DNA of 64,000 nucleotides from Flammeovirga pectinis (lineage in GTDB: Bacteria > Bacteroidota > Bacteroidia > Cytophagales > Flammeovirgaceae), in the NCBI RefSeq assembly GCF_003970675.1, contig NZ_CP034562.1, positions 186,001 through 250,000 of the forward strand, given 5' to 3'. Below are positions 27,648-37,319 of this stretch, one piece after another. A program made the position numbers and the translations under genes. The notes beneath the pieces were generated by a model. That model worked only from the letters and a program-made list of their open reading frames with translations. It searched no databases and had not been told where the DNA came from. Positions within the stretch are counted from its first letter, which is position 1; each line of letters starts with the position of its first letter.

Positions 27648-28439
27648 TCAATGATCATGCAATCCATGCCTACTGCAACCAAGTTCTGTAGGTAAATTAA
27701 TAGAGGTGTTTTTTATGCTTTTTGAAAGGATAGAATGGTAGGCGTTTTTATCTATAGAGGTGGAATTTTGATAAGATTTTTCTATAATGATACGTTTATT
27801 AGAGGCCAATTTTTTTAAATAAACTAATGTGAAAACATAGTCTTTATCTAAATCATAAAGTTTGACTATTAAGCCAGGAAGCCCTTTAAATTTATACGGA
27901 CCTTCGGCAATCGGAACCTGTTTTGTAAACCAAGCTTCATAGGTTTTATCACCATAAGTACAAGTAGCTTTTTGGCAAACATAACCTTCAATTCGTTTCT
28001 TTTCGTTAGAGATTTTCCAATCTAAAATTGTGGCAATAGATTCTTGGTAAGAGTAGATATCAAAACCTACTCTATTGTAATGTGTAACCTGATCATTCTC
28101 CTTAAAAAGCTCACTTTGTAAGTATATTGGAGCAACAGGATTATCTGCATTCATATAGTTTAAACGCTCATTACTTACATTAGAATTCATGTTGAACTCA
28201 TCAGAAAGTAACTTTTCATGACTACTAAATTTTGATTTGTTATTTGCTCCAACTTGTAGAACAAATGAGTTAATGTAGAAGGTGTTATCAGTATCATCTT
28301 CCTTGAAATCGAATGTATAGAACGCTTCAATTTTTAAAGGTGTCAAAAATTCGTACGAAGATGATTGACCACAAATACATAAAGTAAACACAAAATAGAA
28401 TAGTAGAAATAGAATAAAGTGCTGAGATAGCTTTGTCAT
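27648..28439 (-). CDS. GLPGLI family protein with Cys/His-rich C-terminal tail
   Basis: A 263-residue protein from the ATG at 28439 (MTKLSQHFILFLLFYFVF..), which gives a clean signal peptide. An ATG 54 nt upstream would only add a second hydrophobic stretch. The signature KGLPGLIVKLYD (about residues 190-201) defines the Bacteroidetes GLPGLI family of secreted proteins of unknown function. Just before it, TYEAWFTKQVPIAEGPYKF is also typical. The C-terminus ends LGCSRHGLHDH, very like the end of the unrelated amidohydrolase at 30674 (IGCCEHGNHKH). This suggests a shared metal-binding tail. It stands alone with more than 750 bp of non-coding DNA on both sides. Confidence 0.88.
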   Translation of the reverse strand: MTKLSQHFILFLLFYFVFTLCICGQSSSYEFLTPLKIEAFYTFDFKEDDTDNTFYINSFVLQVGANNKSKFSSHEKLLSDEFNMNSNVSNERLNYMNADNPVAPIYLQSELFKENDQVTHYNRVGFDIYSYQESIATILDWKISNEKKRIEGYVCQKATCTYGDKTYEAWFTKQVPIAEGPYKFKGLPGLIVKLYDLDKDYVFTLVYLKKLASNKRIIIEKSYQNSTSIDKNAYHSILSKSIKNTSINLPTELGCSRHGLHDH

Positions 28440-29292
28440 TATTTTGAAATAGTAATAAAAAAAAATTAAGAAAAGTAACCAAGTCAATAGCATCCTAAAG
28501 ACTTGATTACTTAGTGTTAGTTGTTTCGGTTTTTAGCTAACTGATTGATAAGAATGATCAAATTTCATTCTTACATCTGCAATTCATTTTTAAAAATGAA
28601 AATCAGGCTTGCAGATATTTTTCTACAAAACATTTGAGCCTAATCTATCTTAGCAAACAATAGGTTTTATAAGGAATAGATTGATTCAAATACATTCTTC
28701 ATCAAAACATTAAAATGTAGTGATAAAGGATTTCTTAAAGTTTTTATGTTGTGTTATAATTGTATAACAGCGTTCAAAATTTTAAGAAAAAATGGAGCTG
28801 AAAATACCTTTAGTAGGATATCTACTGAAAGTTGAATTTTTAGTAGTTATGGATAGATTATAGTACTTTAAAAATAATTTTTCAATCTACTAACGATAAG
28901 GCAATATCTTAAAGCTTTACCTAGATATGATCATGAAAAATTAGATTGAAAATACGAACAGCCTATGATTATCTACTTCGTATGTCGGAATAATAGTTAT
29001 ATTTTGATTAGTAAAATAAGTACAGTTTCTGATTTTAAATAGTTGTTATTTAGATGAATAGGTCTTTTTTTGTTTTCTAAAGTAAGTTAATATTTATTTA
29101 TCTATTTGTGAATAAATCTTAAAGAAGGTGCTGAATTACATTTGTTAACTATTTTTCTGTTAAAAAATAAGTGTAGAAGAGATCAAAAATAACTTAAACT
29201 AAAAGAGGTTACCCCTTTTTATATAAGGAGTAACCTCTTTGTACCTTATCACTTTTAAGAATTAATACAATCGTTATCTGATATTTAAGTTT
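28440..29292. other. Long AT-rich intergenic region
   Basis: These 853 bp have no convincing gene on either strand; only very short frames occur. The GLPGLI promoter should lie at the left end and the subtilase terminator at 29202-29241. Confidence 0.5.
29202..29241 (-). terminator. Terminator downstream of subtilase gene
   Basis: AAAGAGGTTAC / GTAACCTCTTT stem with a further CCTT/AAGG pairing; the A run on its left side is a T run when read on the minus strand. It lies about 50 nt after the subtilase stop codon. Confidence 0.85.
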
Positions 29293-30492
29293 TTATCTAC
29301 TTATGATAACATCAGTACTATCGTCAGGATCATTTTTTACATTTCCAGAAGCTCTTGGGGCTCCTAATAGTAAAACTCCAGCAGCATGAGGAGCAGCCAT
29401 AGATGTTCCACTATTAAGTCCATAATTTCCATTTATTGTGGTTGATAATATGCTAACACCTGGAGCAGCCCAATCTACAGAAGCACCAAAATTAGAAAAA
29501 TAAGCAAATGCATCTGTACTATCAATTGCAGATATGGTATAGACATTAGTTCCATCTGCTCTAGCAGGAGATACATTACTTGTATTTTGAGACTCATTTC
29601 CGGCAGCAAGAACAAATTTGATACCTTTAGCTGCTGCAACTTTTACAGCTCTATCTAAAGATGCGTTTGTTGGAATACCAAGACTCATATTTGCTACATC
29701 GCCACTTTGTCCGTTTGTACCTACAAAGTTTACACCCTCAATTATTCCAGAAGCAGTACCTCCACCATAGTAAGTAACAACTTTAACAGGAATAACAGAT
29801 GCTCCTGCAGCAACACCTACTACACCAATATTATTATCTATTGCAGCTACCGTACCGGCAACATGTGTTCCATGTCCGTTAGTATCGTCAAGTGTTCGGC
29901 TATCTATTCCAAATTTAAAGATATTATAACCTTTTGTCTCGTCAACATTTAAATCGGGGTGGTTAAGATCTATGCCAGAATCAATAATATAGGCAACATT
30001 AGTACCTGCATAGGTTAATGCTCCTCCAACTCTAGTAATTCCCCAAGGAGTTGTTTGAGTAGAAACACTATTAATTATAGTACTTTCGGTATTATCTAAA
30101 AGAAATACCTCGTCTTTTTCAATACTAAAAACACGGTCATCAGCTTTAAGTGCCTCTAATGTTTTTTGATCAGAAATCTTAACTGTAAATCCGTTTACAA
30201 CACCGCCATATACCCGGTCTATCATTGTAGTTGGAATCTTGAATTCCTGTACAAAACTTTCTGCTTGAATGCGCATATCAATTTGTCGTTGTGCAAAATC
30301 TACAGGAGCAGTTTTGGTTCTTGCATTAGATAGCTGATTCTCTAATAAAACAATGTAGGTGTCTTTTACTTCTGTTGTAAGATCTTGTTCTTTAACTGGT
30401 TGATCGATGTTTAGATTTTCATTTGGAGTACATGAAATGAATAGGAAGCCCAAGAATAGAGCTATCGCTAGTTTAAATTTTGCGTGTTCCAT
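29293..30492 (-). CDS. Subtilisin-like serine protease (S8) lipoprotein with I9 propeptide
   Basis: A 399-residue secreted protease. The signal ends in FLFISC (Cys 21), a lipobox. An inhibitor I9-type propeptide spans about 43-132 (DTYIVLLENQL ... VFSIEKDEVF). The S8 domain follows with Asp 171 (YIIDSGIDLNHPD), His 207 (NGHGTHVAGT), oxyanion Asn 299 (LAAGNES) and Ser 364 (SGTSMAAPHAAGV), so the full triad is present. The protein ends soon after the Ser motif with no T9SS tail, so it is compact and probably membrane anchored. It lies between the GLPGLI and amidohydrolase genes, all on the minus strand but with gaps of 853 and 181 nt. Confidence 0.95.
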   Translation of the reverse strand: MEHAKFKLAIALFLGFLFISCTPNENLNIDQPVKEQDLTTEVKDTYIVLLENQLSNARTKTAPVDFAQRQIDMRIQAESFVQEFKIPTTMIDRVYGGVVNGFTVKISDQKTLEALKADDRVFSIEKDEVFLLDNTESTIINSVSTQTTPWGITRVGGALTYAGTNVAYIIDSGIDLNHPDLNVDETKGYNIFKFGIDSRTLDDTNGHGTHVAGTVAAIDNNIGVVGVAAGASVIPVKVVTYYGGGTASGIIEGVNFVGTNGQSGDVANMSLGIPTNASLDRAVKVAAAKGIKFVLAAGNESQNTSNVSPARADGTNVYTISAIDSTDAFAYFSNFGASVDWAAPGVSILSTTINGNYGLNSGTSMAAPHAAGVLLLGAPRASGNVKNDPDDSTDVIISR

Positions 30493-30621
30493 TTTTTAGT
30501 TAGGTTAATTGGTTTTGTTAGTGATAAGATTGTTATATAAATAACAATTGTATTGGTTTCTGTTGTAAAAGTAATATTAATTTATTGATAATCAAATAGG
30601 TTGAGTTGTTGTAAGTGCAAA

Positions 30622-30654
30622 AGTCCTATCAATTAAAGAATAATTGATAGGACT
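30622..30654 (-). terminator. Terminator downstream of amidohydrolase gene
   Basis: A perfect 13-bp stem AGTCCTATCAATT / AATTGATAGGACT with a 7-nt loop. The T tract on the minus-strand side is short (TTTGC), so termination strength is uncertain. Confidence 0.7.
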
Positions 30655-30673
30655 GATGATATGCTATTATATT

Positions 30674-32509
30674 TTAATGCTTATGATTACCATGTTCACA
30701 GCAACCAATTTGAGAAGGTATTGTTATCTCATGCTGAGGATTATAATTTACTGCTACTCCCTTTTGTCTTTTAAAAGTAAATTTACCATCCATCATAGTA
30801 GCATTTACCTTAATTTTTGATAGGTCTCTTTTACCTACTTCAAAAATGTTGTCTTCAAGAATAACTAGATCGGCATATTTTCCTACTTCTATGCTACCAA
30901 TTTTATCTTCCATACGTGCTTGCCAAGCAGGATAAATTGTTAAGGCTTTAATACCTGTAATTAGGTCTAATGGAACTTCTGTTGGAGGAAAAGCTTGAGA
31001 ATTCTCATTCTGAGGATCCTGTAATGTTACAGCGGTTTCTAAGTTGAAAAGTGGATCTAATAATTCTACAGGAGAACTAGGTATATCTGCAGAGATACTT
31101 ACATTGTGGCTTCCATCTTTTGATAAAGAAGTGTACTTCATGAAGTAAGTATTTACACGCTCTTCTCCTAAAAATTTATAGGCATCTTTTGTTTGTCCTT
31201 GCCAATCTGTACCAAATAATGGTGTTGTATTTACTGGGATATTCATTTCTACCACACGTTTATGATCTTCTGGGTGTGTCCAGAAATAATGTTGAAGTAC
31301 ATTTCTAGCAGATGTATTTCCTCTTTTACGAGACGCTTCGATTGCATTAATTGTATAGCGAGTCGTAGCAGATCCATCTACATGCACATGTACATCTAAT
31401 CCGTTGTCATTCGCTTTATTATGAATTTCTAACAGAAGATTTTCTTTTATTCCAGAAACTCCAACCGTACCTGTGTTTAAAAATGGCTCAAGCATTAAAG
31501 AAGTATTAGAGTTCCAATTTCCTTCAGGGTGCACTTTAATACCGTGCATTCTTAAACGGTCGCTATTGTATTTTTCTTTTAAAGCAAGAGTTTCAGAAAT
31601 TAGTAAGTCAACATCATCTTTACTATTTTTATAGACATAATTCTGAAAAGTACGTAGCTTTAATTTACCCTCTTTATCTAGCTTATCTAAGTACTCAAAA
31701 GACCATTTCATATCTTCTTTATATACTTTTAAGTTGGTAATGTTTGGAGTAATTAACCCTTGATTAATAACCGAAGTTAACCCACAAGAAGCCGCTTTAT
31801 TATACAATAACTCTTGGCTTTCTTTCATCATTTTAGATGGATTCCAAGCACCTGCAGCAATAAAGGCATCTAACCATGCCAATTCTACACCAACTCCCTC
31901 TGGAGCACCATTAGCATCTCTTCTCCAATAAGTAAGTCCAGGGTTTGGGTCTTTTGTATCTTTCGATATTTTACCAGCTTCTAAAGCCTTAGTATTAAGC
32001 CACATATCATGGATTGTAAAATCAAAAATCATAGCTGGGCGATCAGGAACAGCTTCATCTAAGTCTTTTGCAGTTGGCCATCCACCATAAGCATCTTTGT
32101 TCCAACCATATCCAAATACAATAGGTTCATCAGGGTTTTGATCGGCATACTCTTTAATCAGTTTTAAATAATCTGCTTTAGATTTTGCATCAAAAAGAGG
32201 TACACCAGCTTTCATCCAGTTTGATGAAATTAAGTGATCGTGTCCACTTACAAATCCGGGTAACATCATTTTACCATGTAAATTAATTACTTCAGTTTTA
32301 TCTCCCATATATTTTTTAGCCTCAATAGAAGATCCTACAAGGATTATTTTATTGTCTTTTACACCTACTGCTTCTGCCCAAGGTTGGTTATCATTAACAG
32401 TATAAATTTTCCCATTAGTGAAAATAATATCTGCTTCTTCAATTGGTTTTGAAGTACAAGAAGCAACAATAAGGGAAATGAAGACAAGAAGGATATATTT
32501 AGATTTCAT
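30674..32509 (-). CDS. Amidohydrolase family 3 (YtcJ-like) lipoprotein with Cys/His tail
   Basis: A 611-residue predicted lipoprotein (VASCTSK, Cys 18) of the amidohydrolase 3 group. The N-terminal composite beta part has ADIIFTNGKIYTVNDNQPWAE, then the metal-binding GFVSGHDHL. The barrel has LDVHVHVDGSAT (His ligands) and the C-terminal AWQARMEDKIGSIEVGKYADLVIL, all typical. The enzyme should hydrolyse C-N bonds, but the substrate is unknown. It ends in IGCCEHGNHKH, shared with the GLPGLI protein at 27648. A damaged partial copy lies 2 kb upstream at 34545-35193, showing a past duplication. Confidence 0.93.
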   Translation of the reverse strand: MKSKYILLVFISLIVASCTSKPIEEADIIFTNGKIYTVNDNQPWAEAVGVKDNKIILVGSSIEAKKYMGDKTEVINLHGKMMLPGFVSGHDHLISSNWMKAGVPLFDAKSKADYLKLIKEYADQNPDEPIVFGYGWNKDAYGGWPTAKDLDEAVPDRPAMIFDFTIHDMWLNTKALEAGKISKDTKDPNPGLTYWRRDANGAPEGVGVELAWLDAFIAAGAWNPSKMMKESQELLYNKAASCGLTSVINQGLITPNITNLKVYKEDMKWSFEYLDKLDKEGKLKLRTFQNYVYKNSKDDVDLLISETLALKEKYNSDRLRMHGIKVHPEGNWNSNTSLMLEPFLNTGTVGVSGIKENLLLEIHNKANDNGLDVHVHVDGSATTRYTINAIEASRKRGNTSARNVLQHYFWTHPEDHKRVVEMNIPVNTTPLFGTDWQGQTKDAYKFLGEERVNTYFMKYTSLSKDGSHNVSISADIPSSPVELLDPLFNLETAVTLQDPQNENSQAFPPTEVPLDLITGIKALTIYPAWQARMEDKIGSIEVGKYADLVILEDNIFEVGKRDLSKIKVNATMMDGKFTFKRQKGVAVNYNPQHEITIPSQIGCCEHGNHKH

Positions 32510-32643
32510 GATGTAATAATTTTATTGATGAATATGAAAGATGATAAATAATGCTTTCATTAGTAGAAGGGGAATGGGAAAGAGAAACCCCTATTTTATC
32601 ATGAAAAAAGAGAAACTTTTGAAAGTATCTCCTTGTAGTTTTT

Positions 32644-34212
32644 CTATTTAAAAGTTGGCATAGTAGGCTTTGTAGTATTCATCTGTTGATTCATCATATC
32701 GAAATGCATTTGATGATTTATCAACATCCAGTTAGTAGTATACTTATAAGTTTGCCACCATTGAGGTGTAGATTGAATTTCGAAAGGAATAACAGTTTCC
32801 ACCATACCTAGCTTACGGTTCTTAGAGCGTATTTTTGTTTTCTTGGGAGAATCATATAATAAATACATTTTGATAAATTTGTCTATTTCATTATCAAAAG
32901 CGGTATCGACAGAGTTTAAAAATTTATAAGATTCTACGTATCCTTTTTGGTTGATAATAGCATAAACAAATAATTTGTTATTGTATGGATTCTTTAGAAG
33001 AAATGACTTACTAAAAAAATCATTAAATCTCCAATTAACGCTTTTTAAATTTAAAGGATTGGTGAAGTTTACTGTTTGCTCATAGAAAATATTATCTTTC
33101 ATGTAAGCAGAAAAGGTAATATTATCGTTTTTTATCTCTTTTTTATACTTGTTTTTTTTAAAAGGATCAATAAAATCTATCTCTCCATTTTCAGATTTTT
33201 CTCCTTTATAATATATTTTTTCAATATTTTCTTCTACACCTCTTTTAATAATTACTTTATTTCTCACTGTATAAACAAGTTTTTTGTCTTTATATACTCG
33301 TCCTAACTCTAGTTTTCCTTCTTTATAATTAAAATCTTTTACCAAAATACCATCAACAAACATTTTAAATCTACCATGTAGTTGCCCTAAAGAAGAGTTT
33401 CTAAAGGAAACAGAATAAAGTAATTGCTGGTTAAAATCGTAAAATAGTTCGGTATACGATTCTGAATTTATTCGATTTACTAAAGAATAATATGTAAAAT
33501 TTTGCGGATGGTTGGTAGGGTTGAAGTTTTTATCAAAATATTGTTTTTCTTGAGTAGAATAGCGCTCTACCATTTTGATATAATTTAGGATATTGTCAAA
33601 TGATTTTCTGTTAAAATCCTTTTTTTTATCAAAACTAAATGGCCATCTAAAATTATTATCTCCTTTCACTTTTTTAAATAAAGGTAATAATTCTCTTCCC
33701 AGATTTGAGTTGTTTTTTTTGAGTACTGTCCATTGCGTTTGTTTATTACTTTTTTGTATAAAATAGGTTTTCTGTTCTTTATAAAATTTTGCAAAAGCAA
33801 TACTATCTATTGTTGTAATATTCTGAACTAATGTTGGCTTTTTTACTTGGTCTTTGAAATTGATATTCTTAGCTAAGAAAAAAGAATCTTGTCCGATAAC
33901 CATTGATTTGTAATCAGCTTCATCTAGCGTTTTTCTAACATTATTAGCTCCTAAAATAGAAAATTGACCTCCTGCAATTTTTAAAAAAGCATAACCAATT
34001 TGGTCTTGATTGTTATAATAATACCCGCGGTTATAGTCAAAAGGTATTTTTTTGAACACAGTGTTAGAGGTTATACATGTAAAAGGATCTAGATATCCAT
34101 GAATAGCATTACCTCCAGCATCATAAAGGTGTCCAACTTCTGTTTGAGCAAAAGTAGTGGCATGGTTTATTAACCATAAAAAGACAAAGAGTCGATTGAA
34201 TAAATTAGTCAT
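32644..34212 (-). CDS. Secreted protein of unknown function with TonB-C-like end
   Basis: A 522-residue protein with a signal peptide (cleavage near TTFAQ, residue 23). I do not recognise the main body, which is rich in Lys, Asn and aromatic residues and has repeated short beta-strand patterns (KDKKLVYTVRNKVIIKRG), as in the MORN-like or antitoxin-type periplasmic repeats. Residues about 418-486 (KLFVYAIINQKGYVESYKFL ... VIPFEI) resemble a TonB C-terminal domain fold. The end is Met/Gln rich (MHFDMMNQQMNTTKPTMP). It lies 134 nt upstream of the amidohydrolase on the same strand. Codon use matches the surroundings. Confidence 0.8.
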   Translation of the reverse strand: MTNLFNRLFVFLWLINHATTFAQTEVGHLYDAGGNAIHGYLDPFTCITSNTVFKKIPFDYNRGYYYNNQDQIGYAFLKIAGGQFSILGANNVRKTLDEADYKSMVIGQDSFFLAKNINFKDQVKKPTLVQNITTIDSIAFAKFYKEQKTYFIQKSNKQTQWTVLKKNNSNLGRELLPLFKKVKGDNNFRWPFSFDKKKDFNRKSFDNILNYIKMVERYSTQEKQYFDKNFNPTNHPQNFTYYSLVNRINSESYTELFYDFNQQLLYSVSFRNSSLGQLHGRFKMFVDGILVKDFNYKEGKLELGRVYKDKKLVYTVRNKVIIKRGVEENIEKIYYKGEKSENGEIDFIDPFKKNKYKKEIKNDNITFSAYMKDNIFYEQTVNFTNPLNLKSVNWRFNDFFSKSFLLKNPYNNKLFVYAIINQKGYVESYKFLNSVDTAFDNEIDKFIKMYLLYDSPKKTKIRSKNRKLGMVETVIPFEIQSTPQWWQTYKYTTNWMLINHQMHFDMMNQQMNTTKPTMPTFK

Positions 34213-34295
34213 TTGTTTGTTTTGGTATGATAATAATCAGTAGTGCAAATATAGTAGATATTTATTTTAAGCTATTTAAAATGCATACAAAAACG

Positions 34296-34317
34296 ACTAC
34301 ATCAAAATAGATGTAGT
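34296..34317 (-). terminator. Hairpin downstream of chimeric pseudogene
   Basis: A perfect 8-bp stem ACTACATC / GATGTAGT with a 6-nt loop and an A run to its left, giving a T run on the minus strand. Confidence 0.6.
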
Positions 34318-34422
34318 TGTAGAAAATACTATGTATTTATAAATTGGTATGTGGTAACGTCTTTAATAACATTTAAGGATGTATTTTTAAATCACTTTAT
34401 TCTTAATACATTAAAAAGTCTA

Positions 34423-35193
34423 TTATCCATTCAGTGTTTTTTTTAGTAAATCATGCTCTTGTTCTCCTTTTTTACTTTTGTTATAGAGTGCAGTAAGCGT
34501 ATTTACAGGCTATTTTTTCTGTGTCATATTTACTAAGAAATAGAGTGAATTTCCTTCAGGATGTATTTTAATACTGTGCATTCTTAAACGGTCACTATTG
34601 TATTTTTCTTTTAAAGCAAGAGTTTCAGAAATTAGTAAGTCAACATCATCTTTACTATTTTCATAGACATAATTCTGAAAAGTACGCAGCTTTAATTTCC
34701 CCTCTTTATCCAGCTTGTTTAAGTACTCAAAAGACCATTTCATGTCTTATTTATATACTTTTAAGTTGGTAATGTTTGGAGTAATTAGTCTTCGATTAAT
34801 AACCGAAGTTAACCCACCATAAGCATCTTTGTTCCAACCATATTCAAATACAATAGGTTCATCAGGATTTTGATCGGCATACTCTTTAATCAGTTTTAAA
34901 TAATCTACTTTAGATTTTGCATCAAAAAGAGGTACACCAGCTTTCATCCAGTTTGATGAAATTAAGTGATCGTGTCCGCTTACAAATCCGGGTAACATCA
35001 TTTTACCATGTAAATTAATTACTTCAGTTTTATCTCCCATATATTTTTTAGCCTCAATAGAAGATCCTACAAGGATGATTTTATTGTCTTTTACACCTAC
35101 TGCTTCTGCCCAAGGTTGGTTATCATTAACAGTATAAATTTTCCCATTAGTGAAAATAATATCTGCTTCTTCAATTGGTTTTGAAGTAGTCAA
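34423..35193 (-). pseudogene. Chimeric pseudogene: amidohydrolase fragment joined to START-like gene 3' end
   Basis: Positions about 34553-35185 copy the amidohydrolase gene (parent about 31521-32455) at high identity; 34423 to about 34552 copy the 3' end of the START-like gene (parent about 36356-36480). The copy lacks the signal peptide and has a 300-bp in-frame deletion whose ends in the parent share CCAC (31782 and 32082). It carries GAA to TAA at 34744-34746, and the fusion stops at TGG to TAG after QKK. The two parts join in frame at the Pro-Glu-Gly codons both parents have. It is almost certainly non-functional. Confidence 0.9.
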
Positions 35194-35343
35194 AAAGCAT
35201 GTAGAACTAAAACTCTTTACCTTACATGTGATATTACTACAACTAATTTAGTTTGTAATAACTGTCTATATAGGTATAAAATACTCATTAAAATATACGA
35301 ATTAGGTCATTTGATTATTATCTTTCGGGAAAAATCAATAAAT

Positions 35344-36348
35344 ATGGAAAAGGCAACCCCTAATGTTATTTCATTTCAAACAGGTTCAGTTGATTATGTT
35401 TTAGAGCAACTAAAAACAAAATTGAATGGGACAATAGAAAATAATGTACTCTCAGTAAATCACCCTCTTTTAAAACTTACTTACGAAAAAATAGAGACTC
35501 TTGAGGGGTTGGATATATTACTTCATGATGTTTATTTTAAACAAGATTTGGACATTAACATTGAAGGGAATAATGAAGGGGTAAAATACATTTATTATAG
35601 ATTTGAATATATTGGAAATATACTATTTGATATTAATGATCCTGAAAAAGATAAATTGAAAAATGCAGTAAACTGTATGTTGATGTTTAGCACGCAAAGG
35701 GCAGTGGTAATAAAAGGTTTGAAGGGAGAAAGGAGTAGATGGTTATCTGTTAGAATATCAAAAGATTTTTTAGAGCAAAATGCTACAATTATTTATAATA
35801 ATTTTTTTAAAATTTTTGATATTGAACAACGTTGGGCCTATTTCGAGATTGCTCCAGTTGATGTTATTTTAATGTTAGAGAAAATTTTCACCTTAAAAGA
35901 AAACACCTCAATTGCCCTTAAGAAAAGTATTATTCTTGGTAAGACAATTGAGATGATAGGTACTTTTGTAGATAGAATGTTGAAACGAGAAGATAACTCG
36001 TTTAACAAGACATTACATGAAAATGACCTTAAACTCATGTTTAATTTAAAAGAAGAACTAACGCAACTTTTTGATAAAACCCCTTTGCTACCAGATTTAG
36101 CCAAAAAGTATGGTATATCAGAATCTAAATTGAAAAGAGATTTTAAAGTAGTTTTTGGAACTACAATACCTCGTTTTCATCAAAATTTCCGTTTAGAGGC
36201 TGCTTATACTATTCTTTCAACAGAACATAAAGCAATCATAGAAGTAGCACGAATAGTAGGCTTTTCATCTATATCTAAATTCTCTTCTATCTTTAAAAAG
36301 CATTATGGAGTATCGCCTAAAGAAGTATCAATAAAATATAAAAACTAG
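35344..36348 (+). CDS. AraC-family transcriptional regulator
   Basis: A 334-residue regulator from the ATG at 35344 (MEKATPNVIS); an upstream in-frame start would add only 11 leader-like residues. The N-terminal half is a divergent sensor domain without recognised motifs. The C-terminal AraC DNA-binding region (about 240-330) has two helix-turn-helix units: LPDLAKKYGISESKLKRDFK and IIEVARIVGFSSISKFSSIF, followed by KKHYGVSPKEV. It is convergent with the START-like gene, stop codons 4 nt apart, and divergent from the chimeric pseudogene. Targets are unknown. Confidence 0.92.
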   Translation: MEKATPNVISFQTGSVDYVLEQLKTKLNGTIENNVLSVNHPLLKLTYEKIETLEGLDILLHDVYFKQDLDINIEGNNEGVKYIYYRFEYIGNILFDINDPEKDKLKNAVNCMLMFSTQRAVVIKGLKGERSRWLSVRISKDFLEQNATIIYNNFFKIFDIEQRWAYFEIAPVDVILMLEKIFTLKENTSIALKKSIILGKTIEMIGTFVDRMLKREDNSFNKTLHENDLKLMFNLKEELTQLFDKTPLLPDLAKKYGISESKLKRDFKVVFGTTIPRFHQNFRLEAAYTILSTEHKAIIEVARIVGFSSISKFSSIFKKHYGVSPKEVSIKYKN

Positions 36349-36352
36349 ACAA

Positions 36353-36976
36353 TTATTTATTCAGTGCTTTTTTTAGTAAATCATGCTCTTGTTCTCCTTT
36401 TTTACTTTCGTTATAGAGAGCGGTAAGCGTATTTATAGGCCAGTTTTTCTGTATCATATTTACAAAGAAATTTGGTAAATCGCCTTCTGGGTCTACTTGG
36501 ATTTCTACTGTTACCTTTGTTTCATTTGTACTTATTCTTTCAAATAAATAGTACAATCTTTTTAAATCTCCCCTAACGCGATCCTTTCTTAGAGGATATT
36601 CATCTCTTTCTATAGAATGAACCAATAAACTAACAGCGGTAGTTGGAGTATCTTCTAAGATAGTCCATTTGCCTTCTAGTACATATTCTCTATCGCTTAC
36701 AGGCCATTGCATATCGTAATGCTCATAGGTAACAAAAGAAAAATCTTCTTCATTTTTTGCAACCAAAATTTCTTCAGCTAATCTAGATACCCATTTTTTT
36801 CTAGTTTCTATATCTTCTAGAATAAATGCAAGTCTAGGAATACTAAATGGCAACTGGGTAACACCTTGGTATGTGCTTACATCACCAGTTACTTGGCTGT
36901 TAAGTGCTACTTCTATTTGTTCTGGAGATGGAATAGCGTGGGAACCTAATGATTTCCAACTAGATTGAATTGACAT
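36353..36976 (-). CDS. START/SRPBCC-like lipid-binding domain protein
   Basis: A 207-residue protein from the ATG at 36976 (MSIQSSWKSLGSH); upstream in-frame codons look like leader. The pattern fits a START-type SRPBCC fold: SFVTYEHYDMQWPVSDREYVL and the C-terminal helix PNFFVNMIQKNWPINTLTALYNES are characteristic of START relatives. Such proteins bind hydrophobic ligands. There is no signal peptide, so it should be cytoplasmic. A degenerate copy of its last 115 bp or so lies in the chimeric pseudogene at 34423. It is convergent with the AraC gene. Confidence 0.8.
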   Translation of the reverse strand: MSIQSSWKSLGSHAIPSPEQIEVALNSQVTGDVSTYQGVTQLPFSIPRLAFILEDIETRKKWVSRLAEEILVAKNEEDFSFVTYEHYDMQWPVSDREYVLEGKWTILEDTPTTAVSLLVHSIERDEYPLRKDRVRGDLKRLYYLFERISTNETKVTVEIQVDPEGDLPNFFVNMIQKNWPINTLTALYNESKKGEQEHDLLKKALNK

Positions 36977-37319
36977 ATAATTGATATTTAATGGGTTTAC
37001 ATATAAGTTACAACAAAAAAATGATATTTCAGTTCCAAAAAACATTTATTTGAACAGTAATTTATGGTTTTTTCTGTCTCTATTAAGAAGGTGTGAAATG
37101 AGGTTAGGAATCGTATTTATTTTTACAATAATTTTGTGCTTGATAAATAGTATTATTATCTTTTTTATACTTCTATTTTGGTGTTTTACAATGGTTTAGA
37201 GATAGTTTTTATTAATTAATTTCTTGATTGTTAAATCGTATTTTCATTGTACTTTTATAGTGTGTTTATGATATTTGTTTTTCGAATCACGATTTATAAT
37301 TCAAAAACAAATACAACTC
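36977..37319. other. Divergent intergenic region, START-like / methyltransferase genes
   Basis: This 343-bp AT-rich spacer should contain promoters for both flanking genes. Frames within it are low-complexity and hydrophobic, with no recognisable protein. Confidence 0.5.

Noticed and set aside
34423-35193. Possible transposon or insertion sequence around the duplicated amidohydrolase fragment
   Set aside because: No transposase, terminal inverted repeats or target-site duplications are visible; short homologies at the joints explain it better.
36981-37199. 72-codon plus-strand frame between the START-like and methyltransferase genes
   Set aside because: The translation is low-complexity hydrophobic residues from AT-rich DNA and overlaps the promoter region of the minus-strand gene.
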